64,000 nucleotides of DNA from Bacillus_BA fengqiuensis (GTDB lineage Bacteria; Bacillota; Bacilli; Bacillales; Bacillaceae_H): the NCBI GenBank assembly GCA_030813035.1, contig JAUSTV010000001.1; one strand, written 5' to 3'. This document shows, in pieces, positions 1-8,323 of the stretch (positions are counted from its first letter, which is position 1; the number at the start of each line of letters is the position of its first letter). The notes under the pieces are model-generated. The model saw nothing but the letters and a program-made list of their open reading frames with translations, was not told where the DNA came from and searched no databases. A program made the translations under genes and the position numbers.

Positions 1-2
1 TC

Positions 3-107
3 GACGATATTAAAACAATTTGTATAGAATTGTGTGAAGAAACAGAAGAACGGGGTGTTGATACACCTTCTGATGAATTAATGATCTTGTTCTACGATAT
101 TGCTTAA
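3..107 (+). CDS. C-terminal end of an unidentified protein (cut by window edge)
   Basis: An open frame enters from the left edge and gives 34 residues ending in DELMILFYDIA before a TAA stop. The other two forward frames hit stops within 27 bases, and the composition is acidic and codon-like. I do not recognise the family. The start lies outside the window, so function and length cannot be judged. Confidence 0.5.
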   Translation, partial: DDIKTICIELCEETEERGVDTPSDELMILFYDIA

Positions 108-186
108 GTAAGTATCAAGTTTTTCTTCATACCTGTTCATGAAAATACGCTTCTATAAACACAAAAAATTCTCGGATTTATTTTAA

Positions 187-440
187 AGGCTCTTTTCTAA
201 AAGATTGTTGTTTTTAGATAGTTTTTTTAAAAGATAAGCGTTTAAGGTTGGTTGGAGCGGAAGGTGCGAGACTCCTGCGGGAGCAGCGGGACAGGTGAGA
301 CCCCACAGGCTGTAAGCCGAGGAGGCTCACCGCACGCCCCGCGGAAAGCGAGTAACCTGGAGCGGAAATCAACCACTCCCTACTACTTGTTAAATAGCAA
401 TAAAGTTTGCGAAAACAGCCATTTTAAAAGAGGTTTTTTT
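187..440 (+). repeat. GC-rich interspersed repeat, copy 1
   Basis: A GC-rich core of about 130 bases (from GGAGCGGAAGGTGCGAGAC to CTGGAGCGGAAATC) sits inside AT-rich arms that contain TTTAAGGTTGG on one side and TTGTTAAATAGCAATAAAG on the other. The same unit recurs twice on the opposite strand near 4.2-4.5 and 5.0-5.2 kb. The core contains self-complementary words (GGTGCG/CGCAC, GTGAG/CTCAC) that could fold. Frames that read through it are open by composition only. It resembles repeats seen in many Bacillus genomes, but I cannot name it. Confidence 0.85.
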
Positions 441-742
441 CAGATTTTCCGAACGAGAAAGCCCACTACGGTGCGATAGCACTCTCTTTAGGGGTGAATT
501 GATAGAAACGTATTTCAAAGGGTTTAAATTTCGCTTGTATTCAACCCATGAACAGGGTACTCAAATGAACAAAACCATCAGTTGCTGGGGCAGTTCTTTT
601 TTATGCTAAGAAAGCGGGTTTGTTTAATTAGTTCTCAGTGAAGCACTTATCGTGTCTCGATTATTGTTTGGATAATCCCCAATTCGCCATAAGCAGCATA
701 TACTCTCTATTAGGCATAAACACTGTATAGGGAGGAATTGTT
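441..742. other. Intergenic stretch without a recognisable gene
   Basis: No open frame with a plausible start and ribosome binding site is present. The stretch ends in the AGGGAGGAA ribosome binding site of the next gene. I see no strong hairpin or known RNA motif. Confidence 0.5.
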
Positions 743-1213
743 TTGCAGAATGCTCAAAATAATCGGCTTAGTTTACCTTTTCCAACGCGCTGGGGACTTA
801 GCACTGAGATTGCAGGAAGACCGATTGTAAGGGGAGTGCTTACGATCGACTCGGTCTCAGGTAACACAGTAATAGGTACTGCCAATTTTCGGGGCACACC
901 CCTTCGGATTAATGGATACTGGGATGAAAATACGAAACAACTAAGGTTTGAAACACCTTATGCATCCTTTTCAGGTCAATTGCAAATTTTTGATGATGCG
1001 GCCATTAGAGTTCGTCATTTAAATTTAAGTGGACGGTTTGTGATGAAGTCCCCATCCTTGCAGGCAGGTGAGAGAGGAAGTTGGCTTGCTACAACTAATA
1101 CCGTACTTACTGGACCCCCAATAAACACCGGTGCCTTGCCCCCGGTTGGAGCTTTTTTAACATCCGATTTGCTTTGGAACACCCCAAGAAATTTTAACAA
1201 TAGGTTTAGGTGA
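743..1213 (+). CDS. Hypothetical protein, beta-rich, 156 aa
   Basis: The TTG start is chosen because GGGAGG lies 8 bases upstream. The product has no signal peptide or membrane segment. It is rich in G, N, T and alternating hydrophobic residues (GVLTIDSVSGNTVIGTAN, LRINGYWDE, LRFETPYASFSGQLQIF), which suggests beta strands, perhaps a small beta-barrel or sandwich. I do not recognise the family. It is followed by a terminator hairpin and then the TnpB element, so it is probably transcribed alone. Confidence 0.7.
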   Translation: MQNAQNNRLSLPFPTRWGLSTEIAGRPIVRGVLTIDSVSGNTVIGTANFRGTPLRINGYWDENTKQLRFETPYASFSGQLQIFDDAAIRVRHLNLSGRFVMKSPSLQAGERGSWLATTNTVLTGPPINTGALPPVGAFLTSDLLWNTPRNFNNRFR

Positions 1214-1223
1214 ATCCCCCAAT

Positions 1224-1270
1224 AAAAGGTATTTGCATTTTAGATATGACTAATATGCAAATACCTTTAT
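1224..1270 (+). terminator. Hairpin terminator after the 156-aa gene
   Basis: AAAGGTATTTGCAT pairs with ATGCAAATACCTTT across a 15-base loop, followed by TATTTATCATTTT. The TnpB element begins directly after it. Confidence 0.75.
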
Positions 1271-1367
1271 TTATCATTTTAGGCGAGAAGACCTCCATCT
1301 TCAAACCGGGGCAATGCGTTAGCGAGCTTAGGTTAAGTGGGGGATGAATCGCCTTGCTCTTTCAAAC

Positions 1368-1396
1368 TTGCATTCTGAAAATTTCCATAATATAAT
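1368..1396 (+). promoter_or_regulatory. SigA-type promoter of tnpB
   Basis: TTGCAT (-35) and TATAAT (-10) are separated by exactly 17 bases, about 50 bases upstream of the tnpB start codon. The predicted transcription start falls near 1403, just before the SOS-like box. Confidence 0.6.
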
Positions 1397-1410
1397 AAAA
1401 TTAACATATT

Positions 1411-1424
1411 AGAACGTACGTTCC
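1411..1424. promoter_or_regulatory. LexA/DinR-like box downstream of the tnpB promoter
   Basis: AGAACGTACGTTCC matches the Bacillus LexA consensus CGAACRNRYGTTYC at 13 of 14 positions and is a perfect GAAC-N4-GTTC dyad. It sits at about +9 to +22 relative to the predicted start, a position that would block transcription. An alternative reading is a TetR-family operator, since CGTACG-centred dyads also serve those repressors. Confidence 0.5.
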
Positions 1425-1445
1425 ATTAAGTGCGAGGTGAGAAGA

Positions 1446-3125
1446 ATGAAAAAAGCCTATTTCTCTAAACGAATTCAAAAGAAGCTTTTGAATGAAGAAT
1501 CAATCAAAGAAAACAGCGTTTCCATTGAATTTTTTAATAAAGCCAAAAGGTTCGCTTTTCATTCTCTCATTCGCAAAAAACGATGGAACTTGCCTGGTTT
1601 CGAACCAAGTTTGCATCTACAAACAAAACAAAAATATCAATTGGACGATTACTACACAAACAGCGCGGTTCGCGAAGCAAATGCGCTGTTTAAATCGAGA
1701 GAAAGTTTACATAAATTATACATAGAACAAGCTTCGGTCCAAATCAAAAGCATTAAAAAGAAAATAAAGAACGAGAAAACGAAATTAACAAAGCTAAGAA
1801 AAATCAAAACTTCGTTCACCAAAGGGAGCCCAACTTTTCCGAAAAATTCTCGTTTTTCTTTACAAAAAAGTGGAATCGTTTCTTGTATACATAAGAAACA
1901 ACCGAAAACAGACATTTGGTTCAATCCCTACTTATTTGAACATCAGTATGTGGACGTTCAAATCAAACGACTAAAAGCCAAGATTGGCCGTTTAGAACAT
2001 CGTCTGTTCCGTACAGAACAGAAAAAGAAAAAACTAGAAACTCGTATTCCGAGCGTCGTCTTCGGAACAAAGAAGCTGTTTAAACATCAATACACCAAAG
2101 AAGAATATGTCTCGGACCACGGAAAATGGAAAGAAACATTCAAGCAAAAACGTAACAAACAAATGATCATCTCTGGCCGTAAGGATGCCAAATCCGGCAA
2201 TTTCGTTTTCCACTACAACACAGAAACGAATACCTTGACCTATACATCTGTTACTGGAAAAGTGGTTACGTTCGAGAATGTAGAATTTCCTTATGGTCAA
2301 AAACAGGTCAATCGAGCCGTCCAGATACAACAGAATTGCAAAAATAAGAAAGGATATGGCAAGCCCATCAGTTGGTCGTTAGAAGACTACGGCAGTTATT
2401 ACATTGTTAAATGTTTAATTGATGTGGAAGAAAATGAACACATCAATTTTTCAACAGCTGATGGCGTGATCGCTGTCGATTGCAACGTCGACCATTTTGC
2501 GGTTGCCGATGTGTCAAAAGACGGAAACTACCTGGGCGGATATAGTCAACACTTTTCTATTCAAGGAAAAACGACTGGCCAGATCACCAAAATCATCGAG
2601 GCCGAAGTGATTTCAATCGTCGATGAAGCAGTCGAAAAGAATAAACCGATCGTGATAGAAGAGATCGACACCACTCTTTCGAAGGTTGGAGATCCTTATG
2701 GTAACAAGAAAGCTAATAACCTGAAAAGTATGTTTGCTTACAAGAAAATGAAAGAAGCAATCGAAAGCAGAGCTGCTAAAAAAGGTGTGGCGGTCATTCA
2801 GGTGAATCCGGCTTATACGTCGATTTCCGGAAAGATGAAGTATATGCGGAAATTAGGAATTTCTATTCATCAATCAGCTGCTTTTACCATCGGAAGACGA
2901 GGATTAGGATATAAAGAAAAAGTGCCGAAGGCACTTTCAACATATATATTGAACCAATCCTCTCACCATTGGAGCCATTGGCATCAATTAAACAAGCGAT
3001 TAGACGTCAGTACAAATGCGTTTTACCATATTGTGAATATTAACAAGCCGTATCGATCCATCGATCCACACCAATCTTCTTTACAAGAAGAAGAACAAAA
3101 GAAACTATCCAAAGTCATCATTTAA
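1446..3125 (+). CDS. tnpB: TnpB-related RNA-guided nuclease homolog, 559 aa
   Basis: The ATG is chosen over an upstream GTG because GAGGTGAG lies 5-10 bases before it. The N-terminal half is basic and coiled-coil-like (QIKSIKKKIKNEK, LKAKIGRLEHRL). The C-terminal half is RuvC-like: motif I GVIAVDCNVDHFAV carries the first Asp, motif II PIVIEEID carries the Glu, and VNPAYTS precedes motif III. At motif III the family Asp (AD-x-NAA) is replaced by IHQSAAFTIGRRGLG, so His stands where Asp is expected, and the CxxC zinc ribbon is absent. This matches the TnpB-related subfamily, which is longer than standard TnpB (about 400 aa). TnpB proteins use a right-end RNA to cut DNA. Whether this variant still cuts is open. 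Confidence 0.85.
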   Translation: MKKAYFSKRIQKKLLNEESIKENSVSIEFFNKAKRFAFHSLIRKKRWNLPGFEPSLHLQTKQKYQLDDYYTNSAVREANALFKSRESLHKLYIEQASVQIKSIKKKIKNEKTKLTKLRKIKTSFTKGSPTFPKNSRFSLQKSGIVSCIHKKQPKTDIWFNPYLFEHQYVDVQIKRLKAKIGRLEHRLFRTEQKKKKLETRIPSVVFGTKKLFKHQYTKEEYVSDHGKWKETFKQKRNKQMIISGRKDAKSGNFVFHYNTETNTLTYTSVTGKVVTFENVEFPYGQKQVNRAVQIQQNCKNKKGYGKPISWSLEDYGSYYIVKCLIDVEENEHINFSTADGVIAVDCNVDHFAVADVSKDGNYLGGYSQHFSIQGKTTGQITKIIEAEVISIVDEAVEKNKPIVIEEIDTTLSKVGDPYGNKKANNLKSMFAYKKMKEAIESRAAKKGVAVIQVNPAYTSISGKMKYMRKLGISIHQSAAFTIGRRGLGYKEKVPKALSTYILNQSSHHWSHWHQLNKRLDVSTNAFYHIVNINKPYRSIDPHQSSLQEEEQKKLSKVII

Positions 3126-3159
3126 CCATTACATAGAACGCATTGTACCAGTCTCTTAC

Positions 3160-3413
3160 TTTCGTCACCGGAGCAGATGGGGTCCACTAGGACTAATGAT
3201 TCTAGGAGCTGGGTGCATTACAATACGTTCTACATACGATGCTTTGCAGATAAAAGTTGCAGAACCTCTTATGTTAGCATTTGGAATATATTTGGTCGTT
3301 TCGAAGAAACGCCTCTGTCTATCCGTAAAGACACTCATCTCGTTGAACAGGTGGGGTTCTTGGGTTTTAACCAGGAATCCCCCACTTCAAGCTTGCTAAG
3401 TGGGGGTAGTTCA
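3160..3413 (+). ncRNA. Candidate omega RNA (reRNA) at the right end of the tnpB element
   Basis: The non-coding stretch after tnpB ends in two consecutive hairpins: GGGGTTCTTGG/CCAGGAATCCCC, then CCCCCACTT/AAGTGGGGG followed by TAGTTCA. They share bases, as in known right-end RNAs. By family analogy the guide would be the flanking sequence beginning about 3414. The 5' boundary is a guess. Confidence 0.55.
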
Positions 3414-3549
3414 ATGGGGATATTTAAGATTTAGGTCTTGATAGGTTACCCGCGCTCGAAATAAAATGTATCATTTCTTAAACCTATGAGTCAGCTCCGT
3501 TTGAGAAAGAAGCAGATGGTCTTTAGCACAGACTATGAATATAGCATGA

Positions 3550-4113
3550 TCAGCCTATCTCAGCGGTCTTTTTTTCCAATTCGCCTAGTTTCGCTGCTAA
3601 TTGTTTAAACAGCTGTTCATTTCTCTGATCGAGAGCTTCGTCAATTTGCTTCTTTATATTTTCCTTCTCTTTTTCCAGGGTGAGTTTTTCAATAACCGCA
3701 TCGGCCGCTTTCGACTGTCGTTCATATTGCTCGTACTGCTTAATATTGTCGGATGCCGGTATTTCAATCAGCTGCAAGTAGCGGTGATTGAGCATTTTTC
3801 CGTAAAAATGAAGGATGATGTTCACTTTTTCGGACGGATTGCCTATCAGTTCGCCCAATGCCCGTGATGGATCACTTGTTTTTCGTTGATTGTAGTAAAA
3901 TTCAAACCCGGGTTCATCTGAATTGACACTTGAAATGACAATCGTTTTTTCGTTTAGTTTAATTTTCTCCGTAAACGAAACCTTCTCCAAAATATGAGGA
4001 TTGTTCAAGATTGATTCGAGGACTTTTCTTGCTTCTGTCCGTTTCAGTCGGTGATGCTGCAAAAACCATGTTATGAAACTGCATTTTTCACTTGCTGATA
4101 CCCATCTTTTCAT
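3550..4113 (-). CDS. UPF0302/YpiB-like protein with C-terminal IDEAL domain, 187 aa
   Basis: The N-terminal half (SEKCSFITWFLQHHRLKRTEARKVLESIL) follows the pattern of Bacillus YpiB (UPF0302). The C-terminus contains IDEALDQRNEQLFKQL, the motif that names the IDEAL domain, after a charged helix. Length fits the family (about 180 aa). The biochemical role of UPF0302 proteins is unclear; it is cytoplasmic. It is not next to the usual ypi/qcr genes, so it may be a paralogue. The 136 bases between the TnpB element and this stop codon show no gene. Confidence 0.75.
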   Translation of the reverse strand: MKRWVSASEKCSFITWFLQHHRLKRTEARKVLESILNNPHILEKVSFTEKIKLNEKTIVISSVNSDEPGFEFYYNQRKTSDPSRALGELIGNPSEKVNIILHFYGKMLNHRYLQLIEIPASDNIKQYEQYERQSKAADAVIEKLTLEKEKENIKKQIDEALDQRNEQLFKQLAAKLGELEKKTAEIG

Positions 4114-4242
4114 AGCAAAACCACCCGTTCTTTCGTTTTTACCATTTTAACATGAGAATCTTTTAAAATGGCTGTTTTCATTCATATTGTGATTTTTGAA
4201 CCGCAGGCAGACATCCTTTTTTCTCATCCAAAAGCCATCATC

Positions 4243-4485
4243 TTTTAGAAAGGCTGTTTTCGCAAACTTTGTTGCTATTTAACAAGTGGTGGGGAGTGGT
4301 TTCCGCTCCAGGTTGCTCGCTTTCCGCGGGGCGTGCGGTGAGCCTCCTCGGCTTACAGCCTGTGGGGTCTCGCCTGTCCCGCTGCTTCCGCAGGAGTCTC
4401 GCACCTTCCGCTCCAACCAACCTTAAACGCTTATCTTTTAAGAAACCTATCTAAAAACAACAATCTTTGAGAAAAGAGCCTTCAG
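4243..4485 (-). repeat. GC-rich interspersed repeat, copy 2
   Basis: Reverse-complement copy of the repeat at 187-440, including the AT-rich arms (TTTGTTGCTATTTAACAAG; AAACCTATCTAAAAACAAC). It differs by a few substitutions and a short deletion near GTGGTTTCCGCTCC. It stands about 115 bases upstream of the next gene. Confidence 0.85.
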
Positions 4486-4597
4486 AAATGATGAAGAACG
4501 AACATGTAACGGATGGATGGGACATAAAATGGTACAGTGAACGAGCCATTAAGGATTGTCCGTTAAGGAGAAATAAAAAGGAGAAAGGAACATACGA

Positions 4598-4957
4598 ATG
4601 AGCGTTCAATTAAAAAAGTATGGACTGCCGGCTTTTTTGGTCCTGTTATTCATTGCCGCATGGTACGCCGATTCGTCTTCCCGGCAAGTGTTGGATGAAA
4701 CGAATCCTGTTTCGCTGGCCGAAGAAGAGGAAGACAGTGAACCGGCCATCGCCGAAGCGGAAGAACAGCCAGCCGAGCCGCATCAGCCTGCGAACTTTGA
4801 ATTAGAAGAAAAGCTGGTCGATCGAGAAGAAGTGGACGGGTATATCGTGGAAACATATCGTGAATATGAAATCTACAAAGATCAAGAAGGAAACGTAACG
4901 AAAAGCGTTCCGACTTCCAATTACGACTATATCCGTTATCTGAATCCAAATGAATAA
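4598..4957 (+). CDS. Small membrane-anchored acidic protein, 119 aa
   Basis: Residues 8-23 (YGLPAFLVLLFIAAWYA) form an N-terminal membrane anchor. The rest is extracytoplasmic by charge and very acidic (AEEEEDSEPAIAEAEEQPAEP), then a Tyr-rich tail (YIVETYREYEIYK, YDYIRYLNPNE). The start follows AAAGGAGAAAGGAAC. I do not recognise a family. It is an isolated gene flanked by two direct copies of the GC-rich repeat and has its own strong terminator. Confidence 0.7.
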   Translation: MSVQLKKYGLPAFLVLLFIAAWYADSSSRQVLDETNPVSLAEEEEDSEPAIAEAEEQPAEPHQPANFELEEKLVDREEVDGYIVETYREYEIYKDQEGNVTKSVPTSNYDYIRYLNPNE

Positions 4958-4991
4958 TAGGCCATGGGCAAACGCCCATGGCCTATTATTT
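4953..4991. terminator. Bidirectional hairpin terminator
   Basis: AATAATAGGCCATGGGC pairs perfectly with GCCCATGGCCTATTATT over a 4-base loop. The stem overlaps the stop codon of the preceding gene. Confidence 0.85.
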
Positions 4992-5001
4992 ACTAATAAA
5001 T

Positions 5002-5226
5002 TAAGGTTATTTTCGCAAACTTTGTTGCTATTTAAGAAGTAGTGGGGAGTGGTTGATTTCCGCTCCAGGTTGCTCGCTTTCCGCGGGGCGTGCGGTGAGC
5101 CTCCTCGGCTTACAGCCTGTGGGGTCTCACCTGTCCCGCTGCTCCCGCCGGAGTCTCGCACCTTCCGCTCCAACCAACCTTAAACGAAGAAACCTATCTA
5201 AAACAGCAATCTTTTAGAAAAAAGCC
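5002..5226 (-). repeat. GC-rich interspersed repeat, copy 3
   Basis: Same orientation as copy 2. The arm after TTAAAC is shortened compared with copies 1 and 2. It lies between the terminator of the membrane protein gene and the 3' end of the aldo/keto reductase gene. Confidence 0.85.
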
Positions 5227-5230
5227 TAAA

Positions 5231-6073
5231 TTAAAAATCAAAATTATCCGGATCTGGACCAACTCGAAGGTTTTCGTTCAGTCCATCGATTTTTTCCATA
5301 TCTTCTTGCGTCAACTCAAAATCGAAGACACTTGAGTTTTCGATGATTCGATGTTCTTTTGTCGATTTTGGAATGGTGACGACGCCGTTTTGCAAGTCCC
5401 AGCGTAAAATGACTTGGGCAACGGATTTTCCGTATTTACGGGCGATTTCTTGTAACACATCATTCTCCAGCAATTGGCCTTGCATTAATGGAGACCAGGC
5501 TTCCAGCTGAATGTCATGTTTTTGGCAAAATGCCTGAAGCTCTTTTTGGGTTAAACGGGGATGATATTCCACTTGATTGATCACCGGTTTGATTTCCGCG
5601 TCTTTCATCAAATCTTCAAGATGGTGGATTTGGAAGTTGCTTACCCCAATCGCTTTGACGCGTCCTTCTTTATAAAGGGTTTCCAGCGCTCTCCATGCTT
5701 CTTTATATTTCCCTTCTACAGGCCAGTGGATCAGATATAAATCCAAGTAGTCCAAGCCAAGTTTTGTTAAGCTTGTTTCATAGGCCGCGATGGTAGATTC
5801 ATAGCCTAAATCTGCATTCCACACTTTTGATGTCACAAATAAATCTTCTCGGGAGATGCCCGTTTCTTCGATCGCTTCACGAATTCCTTGGCCGACACCT
5901 TCTTCATTTTCATAAATGGCAGCCGTATCAATGCTGCGGTACCCATGTTTAATCGCTGATTTTACGGCATTGATTAATTCGGGACCTTCTTCTACTTTAA
6001 ATACCCCGAGACCAAACCAAGGCATTTTCACACCGTTATTCAAAGTGGTTGTATCTTGTAAATGTTTTCCCAT
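5231..6073 (-). CDS. yvgN: Aldo/keto reductase, YvgN-type (glyoxal/methylglyoxal reductase)
   Basis: Cytoplasmic NADPH-dependent reductase of 280 aa. The AKR tetrad is present: Asp49 and Tyr54 in SIDTAAIYENEEG, Lys83 in TSKVW, His116 in LIHWP. Cofactor signatures follow (GVSNFQIHHLEDL, INQVEYHPRLTQKEL, IPKSTKEHRIIEN). Sequence and length match Bacillus YvgN closely; that enzyme reduces glyoxal and methylglyoxal. AGGAGG lies upstream of ATG. The gene is monocistronic, downstream of the GC-rich repeat on the other side. Confidence 0.9.
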   Translation of the reverse strand: MGKHLQDTTTLNNGVKMPWFGLGVFKVEEGPELINAVKSAIKHGYRSIDTAAIYENEEGVGQGIREAIEETGISREDLFVTSKVWNADLGYESTIAAYETSLTKLGLDYLDLYLIHWPVEGKYKEAWRALETLYKEGRVKAIGVSNFQIHHLEDLMKDAEIKPVINQVEYHPRLTQKELQAFCQKHDIQLEAWSPLMQGQLLENDVLQEIARKYGKSVAQVILRWDLQNGVVTIPKSTKEHRIIENSSVFDFELTQEDMEKIDGLNENLRVGPDPDNFDF

Positions 6074-6310
6074 TATAAAAAGTCCTCCTTATGATTGTGT
6101 TGCAAACTATATAAGTCATATGACTGTCCGTGAATAAAAGAATATAGTGGAAATCAGCTGGCAAATGTTATTATGAGACATATGAGTCCAAGAGAAAAGA
6201 ACGCACTTTTAAGTGATATAGGAACTAAAAAGTACGGTAGGAACTTTTTGGTGCCTGTAGTTGGGAAGGAATCATAGAGGAGAGGAAGCCGAAATAAGCA
6301 GGGGGGGACA

Positions 6311-8275
6311 ATGAAAAAGCTAGTTTTCGCGGTTTTATTATCGATCATATTTTTGGTGTCAGGCTGTTCAACCAACAGTTCTTTTAATGTGGAACAAGTC
6401 GATGTGCGGGCGCAAATTCTTTCAGACGGTGACCTATATATAGAAGAAATGTTTACATACAAATTTGAAGGTGACTATGACTATACAGAACGCAGTCTGG
6501 AATTGCTCGGCCATGAAGGGGTGGAGTTTTTTGAAGCGTACATTCCGCCTGAGGGGAAGGCATTGGGAGAGTTTTCGTATGAGGATGCGAAAAGGCTGGA
6601 TGTAGATTACAGCAATAAACAAAGCGCCTATTATACAAGTGTGGACGCAAAAGATGAAACGAAGCGCGTTTATTATCGTTACCGGCTCGATCAAGCAGCC
6701 TCCCGTTTCGAAGATACAGCGGAGTTGGACTGGAATTTCTTTTGGTCCAATGATAGTGACTTGCATAACATTACGATCGAGACGTTTTTGCCGAATGCCT
6801 TTAATCGCAGTGATGTCGACATGTTTGGCCATAATCGTGATGGCGGCGAGTTTACGGAGGTAAACGATGATTCGATTGTATATAAAAGCGATTTTGTATC
6901 GGAATTTGAAACGTTAACGCTGCATTTTCTGTTTCCACAACAGTTTTTAGCGGACATGAAAGTGGAAAAAACATTGGTGAGCAAAGACGAAAGAATACAA
7001 AAAGAAGCAGAGCGTGAACAAAGGTATTTACAGCGTGAGAGCAGATTGGAGTTAGGTGAAAAGCTGGTTTCGTTTTTTGTCTATGTGATCGCAGCCGTTA
7101 TCCTCTTCTTGCTGCTTCCGTTTCGGGTTCTCATCGCAAAATGGAAGGCGCGTACCGTTCCGCTCTCGGATACGGAACAGCTCAACCCGGTTTTACTCAT
7201 GCTGCTATATCGAAAAGGAAAATTGAAAATAGAAGATTTCTTGGCTGGAGTGTTTGCGTTTCACCAGCCCGGTTTATTAAAAATGGAACGCCGTCCTGCC
7301 AATCAGCGGTTTCTGGAGGATCCAACCGCTCCTAAAGAGACATTATTATTCACGTATTCTGGAAACCGAAAGGATGCAAAGGGAGCAGGCCTCAAGATCG
7401 TGAAGTGGCTGTTCCGGGAAAAGGGCGGCAATCGGGAATTTTCTTTACATTCAATTGCAGGTCCGACCAAATCGGAACGAAAAGAAAAGAAAGCGAAAAA
7501 TAAATACCGGCATCAGCTGAAGAGGTTTCATACACAATTCAAAGGCTGGAACGAAACGGCAGAAACAGAATTTGATGTCGATTCGATGTTTTCCAGATAT
7601 AAGACGATGAAGCGGATCCTTCTTCCGCTTGTGCTTCTTCATTATGTATTGGTGATGTACTTGTATATCTCTGATGCGAAATCATGGATGGTATTGGCGT
7701 CTGCGGCTGTTTTTCTAGGAGGAGGCGCCGTCTATGCGGTGAAACATTATCAAAAGAAGAAAATGACGGTTTTTTACTTGATTGCCTGCCTTTTTGCCGG
7801 GGCTCAAATTCATCATGAAGCGGCTGGGGATTCGTATTTTAATTTGATGTTTTTATCCTTCCTGTTAGTGGCTATCGTTCCAAAAGTGACTTTATCCATG
7901 GAAGCGGCCATGCAGCGTGAAGCCGTCCGCAAATGGCGCCGGGTGCTGAAAAGGGGCGGATACTCAACCGATGGTGATCCGGCAAGATTAATCGGAATGA
8001 CGCAGCATGCCATTTTGCTCGGGGTCGGGAAATCGTTCATCACAACCTTTCAGCAGAAGTTTCCGAATGAAGTGAACAGTGGGGTTCAGCCGCTTTTCCA
8101 CGTAGATGCTGTTGATATCATTAAGTACACAAATGAAACATTAAAGGAAATCCCCGAAGAAACAAAAACGAAATCGACAAGCAGTTCAGGTGGAGATTCC
8201 AGCTGGGATTGGGGCTCTAGCGGAGATGGAGACAGCGGATCATCCGGCTCTGACGGCGGCGGAGGCGGGGATTAG
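6311..8275 (+). CDS. DUF2207 membrane protein with Gly/Ser-rich tail, 654 aa
   Basis: Signal sequence with a lipobox-like LVSGC (residues 15-19), then an extracellular DUF2207 domain. A membrane segment at about 255-272 (LVSFFVYVIAAVILFLLLPF) leads to a cytoplasmic part, and further hydrophobic segments follow at about 438-525. The last 30 residues are a low-complexity SSGGDSSWDWGSSGDGDSG tail, typical of this family. Function is unknown. GGGGGG lies upstream of the ATG. A DUF4083-like small membrane protein follows 48 bases downstream and may be co-transcribed. Confidence 0.8.
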   Translation: MKKLVFAVLLSIIFLVSGCSTNSSFNVEQVDVRAQILSDGDLYIEEMFTYKFEGDYDYTERSLELLGHEGVEFFEAYIPPEGKALGEFSYEDAKRLDVDYSNKQSAYYTSVDAKDETKRVYYRYRLDQAASRFEDTAELDWNFFWSNDSDLHNITIETFLPNAFNRSDVDMFGHNRDGGEFTEVNDDSIVYKSDFVSEFETLTLHFLFPQQFLADMKVEKTLVSKDERIQKEAEREQRYLQRESRLELGEKLVSFFVYVIAAVILFLLLPFRVLIAKWKARTVPLSDTEQLNPVLLMLLYRKGKLKIEDFLAGVFAFHQPGLLKMERRPANQRFLEDPTAPKETLLFTYSGNRKDAKGAGLKIVKWLFREKGGNREFSLHSIAGPTKSERKEKKAKNKYRHQLKRFHTQFKGWNETAETEFDVDSMFSRYKTMKRILLPLVLLHYVLVMYLYISDAKSWMVLASAAVFLGGGAVYAVKHYQKKKMTVFYLIACLFAGAQIHHEAAGDSYFNLMFLSFLLVAIVPKVTLSMEAAMQREAVRKWRRVLKRGGYSTDGDPARLIGMTQHAILLGVGKSFITTFQQKFPNEVNSGVQPLFHVDAVDIIKYTNETLKEIPEETKTKSTSSSGGDSSWDWGSSGDGDSGSSGSDGGGGGD

Positions 8276-8323
8276 CTTCAGTGTGAAAAAATAGTATAAT
8301 AATCCAAAGAGGGGTGAAGTGTT

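Larger units (their letters stand above)
1272..3413 (+). mobile_element. IS200/IS605-superfamily single-gene element (IS1341-like), tnpB only
   Basis: One tnpB-like gene with no Y1 transposase tnpA. The right end is well marked: a hairpin CCCCCACTT/AAGTGGGGG followed by TAGTTCA, the usual IS605 right-end arrangement. The left end is less certain. It lies just after the preceding terminator, and the region upstream of the gene contains AAGTGGGGGATGAATCGCC, a word I associate with left ends of such elements in Bacillaceae. Such elements are normally mobilised in trans by a Y1 transposase. The left boundary may be off by tens of bases. Confidence 0.6.

Noticed and set aside
252..479. Open frames through the GC-rich repeat (also on the opposite strand at 4238-4420 and 4802-5173)
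   Set aside because: The same frame recurs only because the repeat recurs. There is no ribosome binding site and the translation (Arg, Gly, Ser rich) looks like a by-product of composition.
7451..8043. Antisense frames within the DUF2207, kinase, transporter and fdh genes
   Set aside because: They lie opposite strongly coding genes, lack good starts and have biased composition.
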